Positions 40,176 through 50,196 of a stretch of 64,000 nt of DNA are shown piece by piece. Numbering within the stretch: the first letter of the stretch is position 1; each line of letters starts with the position of its first letter. A model generated the notes under the pieces. It was given only the letters and a program-made list of their open reading frames with translations. It ran no database searches and was not told the DNA's origin. The stretch is from the NCBI GenBank assembly GCA_021401465.1, contig JADDMT010000003.1, positions 620,001 to 684,000 of the forward strand, in the 5' to 3' direction. Both the position numbers and the translations under genes were made by a program. Source of the DNA: Teratosphaeria epicoccoides. Lineage: Eukaryota > Ascomycota > Dothideomycetes > Mycosphaerellales > Teratosphaeriaceae.

Positions 40176-42920
40176 CTATCCACCGCCGCCTGATCGACTC
40201 CCACTACCCACCACCTTCTCCTTCCCACTCGCGACACCGCCACCATGCGCTCTCTTCCTTTTAATCGGCGCATAAACATCATTAAAATTCATCACTACGC
40301 CCAAGAACCTCATATCCACATCCGGCTGATACGCCAAATCTCCCAACAACACATTCACTCTCGCTCTAAAGTCCACTTCCAAGCTCTTCAAACGCTGCCT
40401 CAGAGCATCGAGCATATTCTTCTCGCCCTCCGGACCCAGCGGAATCAGAGGCGGTATAGGGCTATCAGTCGCGCCGGAGCGATCGAGTCCACCGCCGCGG
40501 CCGCTTGGAGCAAGAAACGGAGACGTAGCGGCGTCTTCGTCGGCTTCCGTGAGGCCCCAGCGACCGGCTTTGGTGCGCGTCTCGATTTTGGCGGCAAGTT
40601 CTTGACGTTGGGTGAACTCCGCGACGCTGTAGCTGTAGAGGGAATCGACTGCGTCTCGGTAGGCGAGCATGAGTTTGAGGATCTCGTGAAGCTGGGCTGT
40701 AAAGTCTATGCCGCCTCCGCCCCCTAGCAGACCCTTTCTTGTGATGCTGCGGAGGTAGGCTGTATGTGCTGAGACCAGCGTGTCGAGTGTGGCGTCAGAT
40801 TTTCGAATGGCTTTCTGGAGGCCTTCCCAGCCTGCTTCGATCACCTCGAACAAGATGTAGTATTGCAGCTGGTCAACAAAGTGCACCATCTCTGCCAGGC
40901 CGCCTCTCGCTCGAGTCCAGTCGGCACCTATTTTGTCGCTCACTGCTCCCAGGACGCCTCGGGCACCAGTCTGCACTCTCCGCCACGTAGCACCCAAAGC
41001 AAACTCTACTCTCTTGACTCGCCAGAGGAAGTTGAACACTTTAAGGTACTGCTTGCTCGCCCACGGCGTCACGATGACATCTAAAGGAGAGTCGACGCGG
41101 TACTCAAGTGTGAAGACATCCCATCCAATTTCGCCATGGCTCAGCTCTAGCATACGTGCATCAAGGCGACGAAGCACGTCTGCAGAGTCGAACTGCGCGT
41201 TGGAGTTGCGGATAGCATACTCCAGCTGAGCAGTCAGAGTGTGCCGATATTGTGAGTTGGCTGGGCGATCCAAATTGCTCGCCAGGCTCTCCATGAGCAA
41301 TGCAATGAAGTCGCCCTGTCCCAGCAAAAGATACTTCTTCAGCGCCTGCAGGTGAGAAAACAGCGCAAACTTGTTCTCCAGAAGATGTATGAGGTGAGAC
41401 ATGACAGTCTTGTACGCCTCATCGATGCTCGTGCTCAATGTCGCCGTGTCGCCATACCTCAATTCCTTCGAGGCAGATTTGCTGTAGCTCTCCACCCACT
41501 GACTGTCACCGCAGCCATAACGGATGAAGTTGAGAGCTTTGCCGATCAGGAAGACACGAGTGGCGAAGTCTGAGGTGATGATGGATGGTATCATCGGTTC
41601 TTTCAGCAAATATTTGCTTTCCCACACACTCGTCGCTCCGCTGTCTTCATACTCTGTGTTCTCGTGCACAAAGAACTCGAGGTATGGATCTTCAAGCTCT
41701 CCGTCGTAGATCCAGGCGCGGAGCATGTTATAGAAAGGCTTTGTGATACTGCCTAAGAGGCGCTCGGCGAAGTTGTGTACAAACCGGTCGCCGTGAGAGG
41801 CGGCGTAGGAGTGGATCAGCGTGATGAGCTCTCCGCCCTTCTTCCCTTTCGAAGACTCCACGATCAGGCTCATGAGTCTCAACGCAAGCGTCGATTCTCT
41901 TGTCCAGAGTACACATCGCTTGAGCGTCACGCCTGCCGCGCCCAACACACCTTTCGGTCCCTGCTCATCTAACTGCGCCAGTGCTCGCCGTATCTGACCC
42001 TCAAGCGTTGCTACCACCCCCAGATATGATCGCAACTGTGCACCGATCGCGGCTCTCAGACTCTGCCCTACCAAGCCACCCTCTGAAGACTCGACGAAAT
42101 CCGCCAAGCTTCTGTATAGCAGCGAGGGCTCCGCAAGCGTATGCAACAACGAGACAATGGGCAGAGGCAGAGTCGGCGGAAGCATCAACGACTTCTGATC
42201 AGGGAATGCCAGATTCGTGGAGCTCAAGCCTTGCAACGTGAAGGGCAAGTCTCTCAACAATGCCGCCTCGCTCGGCTGCATCTCCCCTCCCTTCCTCGGC
42301 TGCTCTTCAAGCTCAGGCTCAGGCCGGGCAGACGCAGTCCGAGGTCGCGAAGGGGCAAACCTCGCTCTATCCCTCGTGGGCGGCGGTCTTCCATCTGGTC
42401 CTTCCGTGCTCTGCATTCTCGGCAATCCATTTCGTGCAAAGGCGGCATCAATTACCTGCACCTCCCCATCCTTCCTCCGATCTGTCACCGCGTCCTCAAA
42501 CTCGTCCTCATCTTCCTCTCCATCTACCGCTTGCTCCTTCTCACCGACGCCATTGCTCCTTCCATGTCCGCTTCCTCTGCCTCCATCCGCCAACCGATGC
42601 AAAAAGTACAATATGGCCCACTTCTGCCCCAAGACCGGCTGCGCCAATAGCCGCGAGTACAAATTCCGAAACTGTGTCGCCTTCTCCGGGCTGTTGCTCT
42701 CGCGTATGAGTCGTTGCTGGATCAAGTCCGCCGCATGATTGACGTCTTCTGCGACGCTGGCTTCGGGCTCAGCGTCGACCAGATACCTCGCCACGCCGTT
42801 GGCTTCGTCCCATCGTTGATCTGCGGTCGCTTCGTCTTCGCCCGGGTACTGTGTGACCAGTCGCTCGAGCAATTGCTGCAGCGCGTTCTCCACCCGCTCC
42901 TCCCTGCTGCCGGAGGACAT
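40176..42920 (-). CDS. Gamma-tubulin complex component 3 (GCP3/Spc98/Alp6)
   Basis: 914 residues, one exon. The N-terminus (ALQQLLERLVTQYP, then KATQFRNLYSRLL) is the helical GCP3-type start; residues 100-200 are acidic and disordered. The GRIP1 region begins at DLPFTLQGLSSTNLAFP and includes LRAAIGAQLRSYLGVVATLE. GRIP2 covers VDSPLDVIVTPWASKQYLKV, FNFLWRVKRVEFALGATWR, HFVDQLQYYILFEVIEAGWE and ends in DMRFLGVVMNFNDVYAPIKR. GCP3 binds the flank of gamma-tubulin in the ring complex that nucleates microtubules. The spindle-pole receptor for that complex (the Pcp1-type protein) is encoded 32 kb away in the same window. Confidence 0.93.
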   Translation of the reverse strand: MSSGSREERVENALQQLLERLVTQYPGEDEATADQRWDEANGVARYLVDAEPEASVAEDVNHAADLIQQRLIRESNSPEKATQFRNLYSRLLAQPVLGQKWAILYFLHRLADGGRGSGHGRSNGVGEKEQAVDGEEDEDEFEDAVTDRRKDGEVQVIDAAFARNGLPRMQSTEGPDGRPPPTRDRARFAPSRPRTASARPEPELEEQPRKGGEMQPSEAALLRDLPFTLQGLSSTNLAFPDQKSLMLPPTLPLPIVSLLHTLAEPSLLYRSLADFVESSEGGLVGQSLRAAIGAQLRSYLGVVATLEGQIRRALAQLDEQGPKGVLGAAGVTLKRCVLWTRESTLALRLMSLIVESSKGKKGGELITLIHSYAASHGDRFVHNFAERLLGSITKPFYNMLRAWIYDGELEDPYLEFFVHENTEYEDSGATSVWESKYLLKEPMIPSIITSDFATRVFLIGKALNFIRYGCGDSQWVESYSKSASKELRYGDTATLSTSIDEAYKTVMSHLIHLLENKFALFSHLQALKKYLLLGQGDFIALLMESLASNLDRPANSQYRHTLTAQLEYAIRNSNAQFDSADVLRRLDARMLELSHGEIGWDVFTLEYRVDSPLDVIVTPWASKQYLKVFNFLWRVKRVEFALGATWRRVQTGARGVLGAVSDKIGADWTRARGGLAEMVHFVDQLQYYILFEVIEAGWEGLQKAIRKSDATLDTLVSAHTAYLRSITRKGLLGGGGGIDFTAQLHEILKLMLAYRDAVDSLYSYSVAEFTQRQELAAKIETRTKAGRWGLTEADEDAATSPFLAPSGRGGGLDRSGATDSPIPPLIPLGPEGEKNMLDALRQRLKSLEVDFRARVNVLLGDLAYQPDVDMRFLGVVMNFNDVYAPIKRKRAHGGGVASGKEKVVGSGSRSGGGG

Positions 42921-43643
42921 GTTGACGTAGGATCATTGTCAGGACTCAAGCGTGGACAGTCATGTTGTCACGCGACTTGCACGCGTCGGAGCGGGGCTGA
43001 TTTGGGCCAATTGCCAGCAGTGTCCACGGGTCTCAGATAGTATTCAATGCATTGCACCGGGCGACTGACAGTACTTAGGGTTCACGTGAAGCAAGTAGCA
43101 CATTACGTTGTCAACCAGAACATTACGGAACGCCAGCTATTCTGTGCCGAACGCTTACTGCTTTCTGTGCCAGGAACGCCAATCCGTCCCAGCCGTCTCA
43201 GCCGTCCCAGTGTCTTCCTGGTACACGCACTCACAGTGTTGCCGCTCAGATACAGTGCAGCCCGCCCGTAAAACAATTCTTCAATAACAATACCACCCAT
43301 CTGTGCATGCCCTGTAACGCCTTCGCGCCGCCAAGCCCACAGTTCATGATCTTACCTATGTACAGCGGATCAACGTCTCCTCTCTAAAACCGTAGTCGCG
43401 TAAGCGCCTCCCTGGCTTATTTTTCGTGATGAAGACGTTCGTGCGGAAGACGGGCCACGCCAAACGCCAGATGTCGTGGAGGTTCCGGAGGCGGATGCCA
43501 ACGCCCACGATGCGGCGCAAGCTCTGGCTGTAATGTGCCGGCAGCATAGTGCCGCAGGTTTACATATGCAGGCTCTGCTGGAGAAGACTCCTAGCCACTT
43601 GATGCTGTCAGTGCCGAGGCCGCGAGATCACTGACGTGTCCGC
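42921..43643. other. Intergenic stretch, no supported gene
   Basis: Upstream of GCP3 and downstream of AtfA, both on the minus strand. A TGACGTA half-site occurs at about 42922. No gene is seen. Confidence 0.5.
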
Positions 43644-45134
43644 TTACCTTCTCTGCATATTGGCTTGCTGCATCTGACCCTGGTGCATACCCATTGGACC
43701 TCCCCCCATCGCCATACCATATGGATTTGCATATTGAGGTGCATCACCAGCAATCTGTTGCATTGCTGGACCAGATATTCCCTGCGCCTGTGAAACCGGG
43801 CAGTCCTTATGCGCCAGCAACAGCGTCTTCAACCCGACAATCTCTTCCCGCAACTGCGTGACTGTAGCGGCCAGCGCGTCGTTCTCCGTACTGAATATCT
43901 CAACCTTTTGCTGAAGGTTGGCCAACCATTGCTTCTTCCGCTGACGGCATTTGAGCGCGGCAACGCGGTTGCGTTCCAAGAAGTTCTTGCGCTTTTCCTC
44001 GTCGGTCATCTTCTTGCCGTCAGGTCCATGCTCATCTTGTTCGTCCATGTCCTGATCATCTTCCTCATCTTCTGGCATCGCGTTTGCCTGGCCATTGGCA
44101 CCGCGCTGCTTTTTACCGCCCTTACTTGGTGTCTCATCGGTTTTCCTCTTTCCGTTAGCCGCCTTGCCTGTGGACCCACCCTTCTTCCCGCGCCCTCGTG
44201 TCTGCGGTTTCGAGCTCATCCCTCCATCCGAGAACTCGCCTTGTCCATTCTCGTTGCTCCCACCAGACATCGTGCTGCCCACGCTCGCTTTGTTCTGACG
44301 TGCAGCCATGTCTGCGTTCTGCGTACCCTGATATCCCTGCTGTTGCTGTTGCACGCCATAGCCTTGCTGAGGACCACGCTGGCCACCAGCTTGTGCAAGC
44401 ATGAAGAGACCGTTTGCGGCGTCGTTGGTTTGGTGCGAGCTGAAGGGGTCTTGATTGTCTTGTTGCTGGTTCTGCTGGCCTTGGTGGAAGGGCTTCGCGT
44501 CGAGGTCTGGCTGGATGTTCGGGTTCTGTTGCGGTTGCGAAGTTGCGCCGTTAGGGCCCATGTACGGTTGTTGTTGCGCGCGTGCTGTCATTGCGGTACG
44601 GTGGAAGTCGAGCGTGTTGGGCGTCGCACCGCCGCTCTGAAGCTGGTTGAACATCGCCTGGGAGCTGGGCGACGGCTGCGGGAACATTGACCCGCCGCCA
44701 CCAGGCGTGAGGCCAGTGCGAAGAGAAGATTCGTTCGGAGTGGGAAAGTTGCCTTGGAAATGATGGTCGTTGCTAAAGTAGTCGTTCGAGGCGGTCGGAC
44801 CTGTGAGCATAGCAGGACTCAGTGGACCAGATCGTAATGATCCAGCCCAGTTAGGCGTGTTTCCTGGGAGAAGTGAAGCTGGCGATGTCAAGCTTCCCAC
44901 GCCGGGAAGCTGGGTCTTTCCGGGCGTTTCGGCCGGGTTCCCAAAGGCCGTCTCGAACGGATTCGGCTCTTTCCCAAGCAGACTCTGGTTGTGCTGGCCA
45001 CTAAAGTAGTCGTTGTCGCCGTTTTGCGTTGGCTTTGGAGGGGGGGCGAGGGGACCATTGGTAGTAGGCGCTGCCTCCTTTGCTTCGTCCGGTTGTTTTA
45101 TGGTAGGTACGTCGGGTTCTGGAGCGCGGGACAT
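43644..45134 (-). CDS. atfA: bZIP transcription factor AtfA/Atf1 (ATF/CREB family)
   Basis: 496 residues, one exon. The N-terminal third carries the Aft1-type stress domains: NPFETAFGNPAETPGKTQLP, LTSPASLLPGNTPNWAGSLR, SGPLSPAMLTGPTASNDYF and FPTPNESSLRTGLTPGGGG. A Gln/Asn-rich middle is followed by a lysine-rich acidic patch and the bZIP at about 378-440, whose basic region is FLERNRVAALKCRQRKKQW and whose leucine zipper runs through the QKVEIFSTENDALAATVTQL region. In fungi Atf1/AtfA is activated by the Hog1/SakA MAP kinase and controls stress, conidial and often virulence genes by binding CRE sites. The promoter has CRE-like sites, listed separately. Confidence 0.93.
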   Translation of the reverse strand: MSRAPEPDVPTIKQPDEAKEAAPTTNGPLAPPPKPTQNGDNDYFSGQHNQSLLGKEPNPFETAFGNPAETPGKTQLPGVGSLTSPASLLPGNTPNWAGSLRSGPLSPAMLTGPTASNDYFSNDHHFQGNFPTPNESSLRTGLTPGGGGSMFPQPSPSSQAMFNQLQSGGATPNTLDFHRTAMTARAQQQPYMGPNGATSQPQQNPNIQPDLDAKPFHQGQQNQQQDNQDPFSSHQTNDAANGLFMLAQAGGQRGPQQGYGVQQQQQGYQGTQNADMAARQNKASVGSTMSGGSNENGQGEFSDGGMSSKPQTRGRGKKGGSTGKAANGKRKTDETPSKGGKKQRGANGQANAMPEDEEDDQDMDEQDEHGPDGKKMTDEEKRKNFLERNRVAALKCRQRKKQWLANLQQKVEIFSTENDALAATVTQLREEIVGLKTLLLAHKDCPVSQAQGISGPAMQQIAGDAPQYANPYGMAMGGGPMGMHQGQMQQANMQRR

Positions 45135-47333
45135 TAGTGAGGTCCTGTTTATAGCGACGAGTGAGTTGCGCCTTGCCTTGCTTAGGCTCTACAGGAGATG
45201 TTTGTTCTTTCTTCGCGCTATCTATTCGTTGTGTCAGCTGTGTTTACTATGCTCAACGCGCGCGATTCACGATCGACAAGCGCGATGCGCGGCCAACACG
45301 GCGCGCTAACGCTATTGCGACGGGAACCATAAAAGCGACGACGTACCTGGAAGTTGCGATCGTGTGCGCGGGCTGCTAATGTGTGGTGAATTGGTGGCAG
45401 ACGTTCTTTGGACTGCAGCCGCCATGGTCATGGTTGAGTGTGGAAGGCACGTTGATGTCAGAGATGACGTCGGAGTTTGGTTGTGGTTGCAAGCCCTGGG
45501 ATCTTTGCAACTTCGGTTACTCTCATTCCCTCCTTCACCTTCACTCGACCCTTTTCAGATGATCTGCTTTGACACGCAATAATGAAATTCTAGCATAAGA
45601 AATCAGCACTCCTGTTCGTTTCGATGCATGGCGCTGTGGCGGACAATTTGTGGCCGATCAAAGAACGCGCACCGCCGAAGCTCTTTTGCGCCTTCCTTTC
45701 TCCCCTTCTCCGGTGGCAAAGGGGGGAGAAGCAACGCCGTCTTCGCGAGCAGCATCTGCCGGCAACGCCCTCGCGGCATCGATATTTGCTGTTGTACATA
45801 CCTTTGGTGTTTCTCAGCGTTCTTCGCCAGTGCTGATGATGACAATGGTTGCCGCCGAGGTGACGCGAAGATTGTGACGTAGGACCTTGGTATGTTGAGT
45901 GGAAGCCGCGACTCGAAACAAAGCACTTTCGACCACGCGATTCGCCCTTGAGCGCCACGCGTAAGCCTCAGGCTGACCCAAGATAATGCTTAACGAAAAA
46001 TGATAGAAACTCCTGTATGACCACGCGACCCGTGACTTAGGAGCGCAGTCCGTATCGGATGTCAGTGCTCAAAGACGATGGCAGTTTCGAAGCAGGATGA
46101 CGAAAGAGACGTCACGGAGGTCGTGGAAGTCTTAAAATCCTCGCCATTCCGCTAGGATTACTAAAGAGGGTTGGAAATGGTCCGAGCTTCCACTAAACCG
46201 CTCTTGCCGTCCCCGCGCATTATTGAGCACTGCTGTAGATCGCAGATGGATTTCCAAGCACTTTTGCCTGAAGACGTTGGGGTTTTGTACTGGAACAGGC
46301 GAAGCAGCTTCTTGAAACTTTCGTAAGGAGGCGAAGTAGCTTGTTTACAATTCTCCCACATCGCTGGTATCGAATTCATGGGGCTCCAAAGCCAATTACG
46401 CCTTCGCGGACTTGCAACACACGGGCAATCACGTGCATTGCGTGATCGGCGATGCAAACTCTGCTGCGAAATACAGCCTGCGAGGACGAACTCTTCTCTG
46501 CGCCCGGGCGCCAGCGTATTATTTGCCTCCACGATCGTACTGAGGCTCGTTATTGTCTTAATGGCAAAGACAGATTGTGTATGATACAATCCTAAGTAGG
46601 GATCATGCAAAGAACAGATTCGCGTTTCTGTCTGAGCTGCCGGCCTGACCTCGCGACTGGCTTTGATTCGGTATGTCAAATCGTATGGCACGGTGGAGCA
46701 GCCGATACTAGGTTGCATTGATGATGTACGAGCTCACAGTAGTACTATCAAGGATGATCGCAACAAAGAATTCAAAACAGCAGCATCATTCACTAATAAT
46801 GTAATCGTTGACCTTTTTTCCCTGGCAATTCTGCCGAGCTCGCCTATAGAGGCCCGAAGTCAGCCATGGCAGTGCATCAGGATAGCCGATATGGAAGGAG
46901 GATGTGCTTCCTCAGCTGCGGCGACTCGTGGCACGGAACTGAAGTTGCGCAGCACAGCGGAGACCAAGGGTACCTACCGCCCGTCTGTGTCTTCTACGGG
47001 CCCTCGAAACACTAGCCACAACACCCACTTCGTTTAGTGTATCCCTTCGCGTAGATTCGGCAACTGCCTTACTGAGAGTGCTGTGCTACATCGCAGCAAG
47101 ACGTCCTGGATATCAAGCTGCATGGTATTTCCTGCCTTGAGCCACAGTGATGGATATCCAGGAAGGAGAGCTTGTGTATCGCTATGCAGAAGCAACATTT
47201 ATCGAGCGTTGAGCGTGAGAGTACGGGTCTAAGAGATCTAGTTCATGTGCCTACAGCGCGCCGATAAAGGAGTTCACGGAGGAAAGACCGGAACCAGCCT
47301 CATGGTAGCGTGGTAGCCGACAAACTACTTGGC
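45135..47333. other. 2.2-kb gene-poor stretch
   Basis: This is the long upstream region of AtfA followed by a region with only unsupported ORFs (the longest is 185 codons, minus strand 46161-46718, no domain). The CRE-like sites are the only defined elements seen. Confidence 0.5.
45453..45471. promoter_or_regulatory. Pair of CRE-like sites upstream of AtfA
   Basis: TGATGTCA (45453-45460, one mismatch to the CRE) and TGACGTC (45465-45471) lie four bases apart, about 320-340 nt upstream of the AtfA ATG. A further TGACGTA is at 45875-45881. Atf1-type factors recognise TGACGTCA, so autoregulation is possible. Confidence 0.4.
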
Positions 47334-48306
47334 TCACGTGACGAAGACAGTAACATATTCCCATGACACTTCAATTTTGGTAAGGATGCCGTCATGACCC
47401 GTTGCAACGGTAATCGAGATCGTTCTTACGGTACTGGATATCAGCGATCCGGCAGGTGAGGTGTCTGCTGCCACAAACGTGACCGATACTGATGAGATGT
47501 CTTTGCTGGCCGGGATGCGCGAGTGTGGGTGCCTGTGCGAGGTCGTGTGCAAACTAGCAGCAGTACTGTATGGCCTTAGGCTGGATCTTGAGCTGGGAAC
47601 AGGGAGAGGTTGCGCGATGAGTGAGCCATCTGTCGAGATTGAGATGCCAGCGCTTGCATTGACGGACGAGAAGGTCAGTGGCGAGGGCGTTGTAAGAACT
47701 ACTATTGGGGTGGACACGCCCGAAGCGGGGATCAATGTGAAGCTTCCATTACTTCCAGTAAGAGGCAGGCTCAGGCTGATACTTTCAGTCGTGTCTGTCG
47801 AATTGATGGTGTTGATTGGAAACATGAAGCTTGCGAACGCTTTTGCCCAGCTGACATTGGCAGAGATCGAGGACAGGGTCCTTGACACGGAAGGCGATAA
47901 GGGAGGAGTTGTGCGGTTGCAGAGAAGATTCCGGACTCTGATACCATCGAGACCGGCTCCCTCCATGGTCCTAAGGGTTTTCGAAATGCATGTCTGCGAT
48001 AGATTCGGGACTGCTTTGTCGTTCTTCAATGTTTTCAGGCCAGCCAGTGTCGCTTGCAGGTCAATCAACGAAGCATTGGAATCGGGAAAGACGACAGTGC
48101 CGACTGCAAGCTTGCAGCTATGGCTCATCAGCAGTGAATTAGGTGATGCTGGGAGACTGCTGTACGCGAGTAGATGTCCCAGTATTCCGTCGATACCCTC
48201 TGCGTCAGGAGTTCCTGCCTGTCTGGAGTAGTCCGGCGCATTGAGTCGAAGTTTCTTCTGCCGCTATCCGAGCAGCGTACTCAGCCGCAGCCACGTTCGG
48301 GATCAT
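47334..48306 (-). pseudogene. Unidentified Ser/Thr-rich protein gene, interrupted by a frameshift
   Basis: From the ATG at 48306 a coding-like frame (MIPNVAAAEYAARIAAEETS) reads about 33 codons, then a one-base shift near 48208-48225 moves into the frame that runs on for about 290 codons to 47334 (GIDGILGHLLAYSSLPASPN, then SHSCKLAVGTVVFPDSNASL). That frame is Ser/Thr/Asn-rich, with several N-glycosylation sequons, like a fungal wall or secreted protein, but no family was recognised and no signal peptide is evident. The plus-strand ORF 47461-48231 is read as its antisense shadow. It may be a pseudogene or an assembly indel; upstream, a possible CATAG acceptor near 48358 suggests an earlier exon. 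Confidence 0.35.
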
Positions 48307-48969
48307 TGACTGGAGCGTAAATCGGCTCCTGTCGCCTTGTGGGGTCGCCAACAGCCAATAGACCTATGGCGAGCACTGAGAAAAGCCGTGTTTATATGGA
48401 AACATGTCTGCTCATGTCAAATGGACACGAGTCCCCCTGTGCCCGCAGAATAGGACTTGCGTCTTTGTTGTTCGAGCAAGAAATGTCAAGCCTGCCCAGC
48501 CACGGCAGAATCCCCTCCATGCGTGCCATGTCGCCAAGCGTTTCTCATTTCAGCATGGAGATAGGTTCGCGTGTGCGCCAGCAACGTCTTCATGTGGATT
48601 CATCATGTCGCATGTTCCGCCAGATTCCGATGGTGCTGATATAGGTACGGAGATCGCCACTATTACATAATGAGCTGCGGCAGAGCTAGGCTCGGCTCGG
48701 TTCGGACGTGCTATACCATGTGAGCGAGGCGAGGCAGGGCACGGTAAGACGTATCTTCACTTTCTGACTGCAACTACAACCTGCATCGCGAGAGCCACGC
48801 TGTGCACGCACATCTACGAGGTTAATGTTGCACATACCTGTTATAAATTCCAGCAGCAATACTGGAAGTTCTCAAATAGGTTGCCAGCAAAGTCTGAATG
48901 CTACAGGTCTGGTCTACCTGCACAGGGTCAGACATAGCCGACCAAAGCTCATCCATCGACTCCACCACA
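48307..48969. other. Intergenic stretch
   Basis: It contains the possible upstream exon of the frameshifted gene (open to about 48358) and the promoter of the hydrolase. Nothing else is supported. Confidence 0.45.
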
Positions 48970-50067
48970 ATGGAAGCTCTGCAGAAGGTTTTGGCCAAAG
49001 CACAAAGCTATCTGCCCGATCTCGATCAGGAGCACCTTCGTCAAATCAGCGAGGAGATCGGACCACAGCTTTCCGCCGATCAGGTCATTGGACATCCAGA
49101 ATATCCTTATGTCAATTGGGACCTAGAGCCTGCAAGCAAAGGCAAAGTTGAAGTGGCTAAAGGACGCGGTGGGCCATTCAGCATTGCTTACGAACTTCAC
49201 GGCCTTGGCCCTAATAAGATCATCTGGATCATGGGCCTCGGTGGCTGGATGAAAGCATGGCAACGGCAAACCAAGGACTTTGGTCACTCGGAGGCTGACA
49301 GATATACCTGCCTGATACTCGACAATCGAGGGATGGGCGAGAGTGATAAGCCAATTCTGCGGTACACGACTTCGGAGATGGCGAAGGACATCATTGAGCT
49401 GCTTGACCATGTTGGCTGGACCGATGCACGGAGTGTACACGTTGTCGGCATCAGTATGGGTGGTATGATTGCACAAGAACTCGGTGTGGCAATCCCAGAG
49501 CGGATCTGCAGCCTCAATCTGATCTCTACAGCACCACGTATCGTTCGCACGCTGCCTTACATGGAGAACATTCGAAATCGAATCAATCTCATGGTTCCCA
49601 GATCTTTAGATGCACAGATAAGCAAAGTCAAGGCCGATTGCTACTCAGCACATTGGCTCAAACAGAAGGATGAAACAGAGTATGAAGTCAAATCATTTCC
49701 AACTAATGGCGACCGTTTTGCTGCCGGCGAACTCAGCAAACGCCTGCATCCGACTGCCTTCACGCGAGCAAGTTTTCTGTGCCAGCTGTACGCAGCTGGC
49801 TTCCACCACAAAGATGCAGCGCAACTGAAAGCGCTCGGCGATGCCATTGGTCGCGACAGAATTCTGGTGTTCCACGGCACAGCAGATCACATGATAGATT
49901 TCGAAAATGGCAAAATGCTGCTCAGCGAGCTTGGGGGCGAACAAAGCGGCGTGACAAAGAGCTTTCACGAAGGCTTGGGTCATGTCGGGCCGTTTGAGAT
50001 CAGGAAACAGTTCAACGAAATAATCGCTGATCAAGTGGAAAAGACGCGGGCGTTGAGAAAAGCGTAG
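48970..50067 (+). CDS. Alpha/beta hydrolase (epoxide-hydrolase/lactonase-like fold)
   Basis: 365 residues from the ATG at 48970 (the frame is open 24 codons further upstream). A short helical N-terminus leads into the hydrolase core: the oxyanion strand NKIIWIMGLGGWMKAWQRQ, the DNRGMGESDKP turn, the nucleophile elbow GISMGGMIAQELG (Ser at about residue 160), the acid strand RILVFHGTADHMIDF, and the catalytic His in GLGHVGPFE (about 335). All three triad positions are present, so it should be active. The substrate cannot be named from the sequence. Confidence 0.82.
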   Translation: MEALQKVLAKAQSYLPDLDQEHLRQISEEIGPQLSADQVIGHPEYPYVNWDLEPASKGKVEVAKGRGGPFSIAYELHGLGPNKIIWIMGLGGWMKAWQRQTKDFGHSEADRYTCLILDNRGMGESDKPILRYTTSEMAKDIIELLDHVGWTDARSVHVVGISMGGMIAQELGVAIPERICSLNLISTAPRIVRTLPYMENIRNRINLMVPRSLDAQISKVKADCYSAHWLKQKDETEYEVKSFPTNGDRFAAGELSKRLHPTAFTRASFLCQLYAAGFHHKDAAQLKALGDAIGRDRILVFHGTADHMIDFENGKMLLSELGGEQSGVTKSFHEGLGHVGPFEIRKQFNEIIADQVEKTRALRKA

Positions 50068-50196
50068 GCCGCGCTTCTGCAGACTAGCAGCTGAACCCCG
50101 GATGGCTTTCTCTTTGCACTGGTCTGAATTGGCGATGCGGCGTGTTGTAATGTCGGTATCCGTGATGAGGATATAGGCCGCCAACCTTAATGTCCT

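Noticed and set aside
46161..46718. 185-codon minus-strand ORF
   Set aside because: No domain, poor coding character, no splice support.
47461..48231. 256-codon plus-strand ORF
   Set aside because: It is antisense to the Ser/Thr-rich minus frame; leucine/valine-rich composition mirrors the other strand and no family fits.
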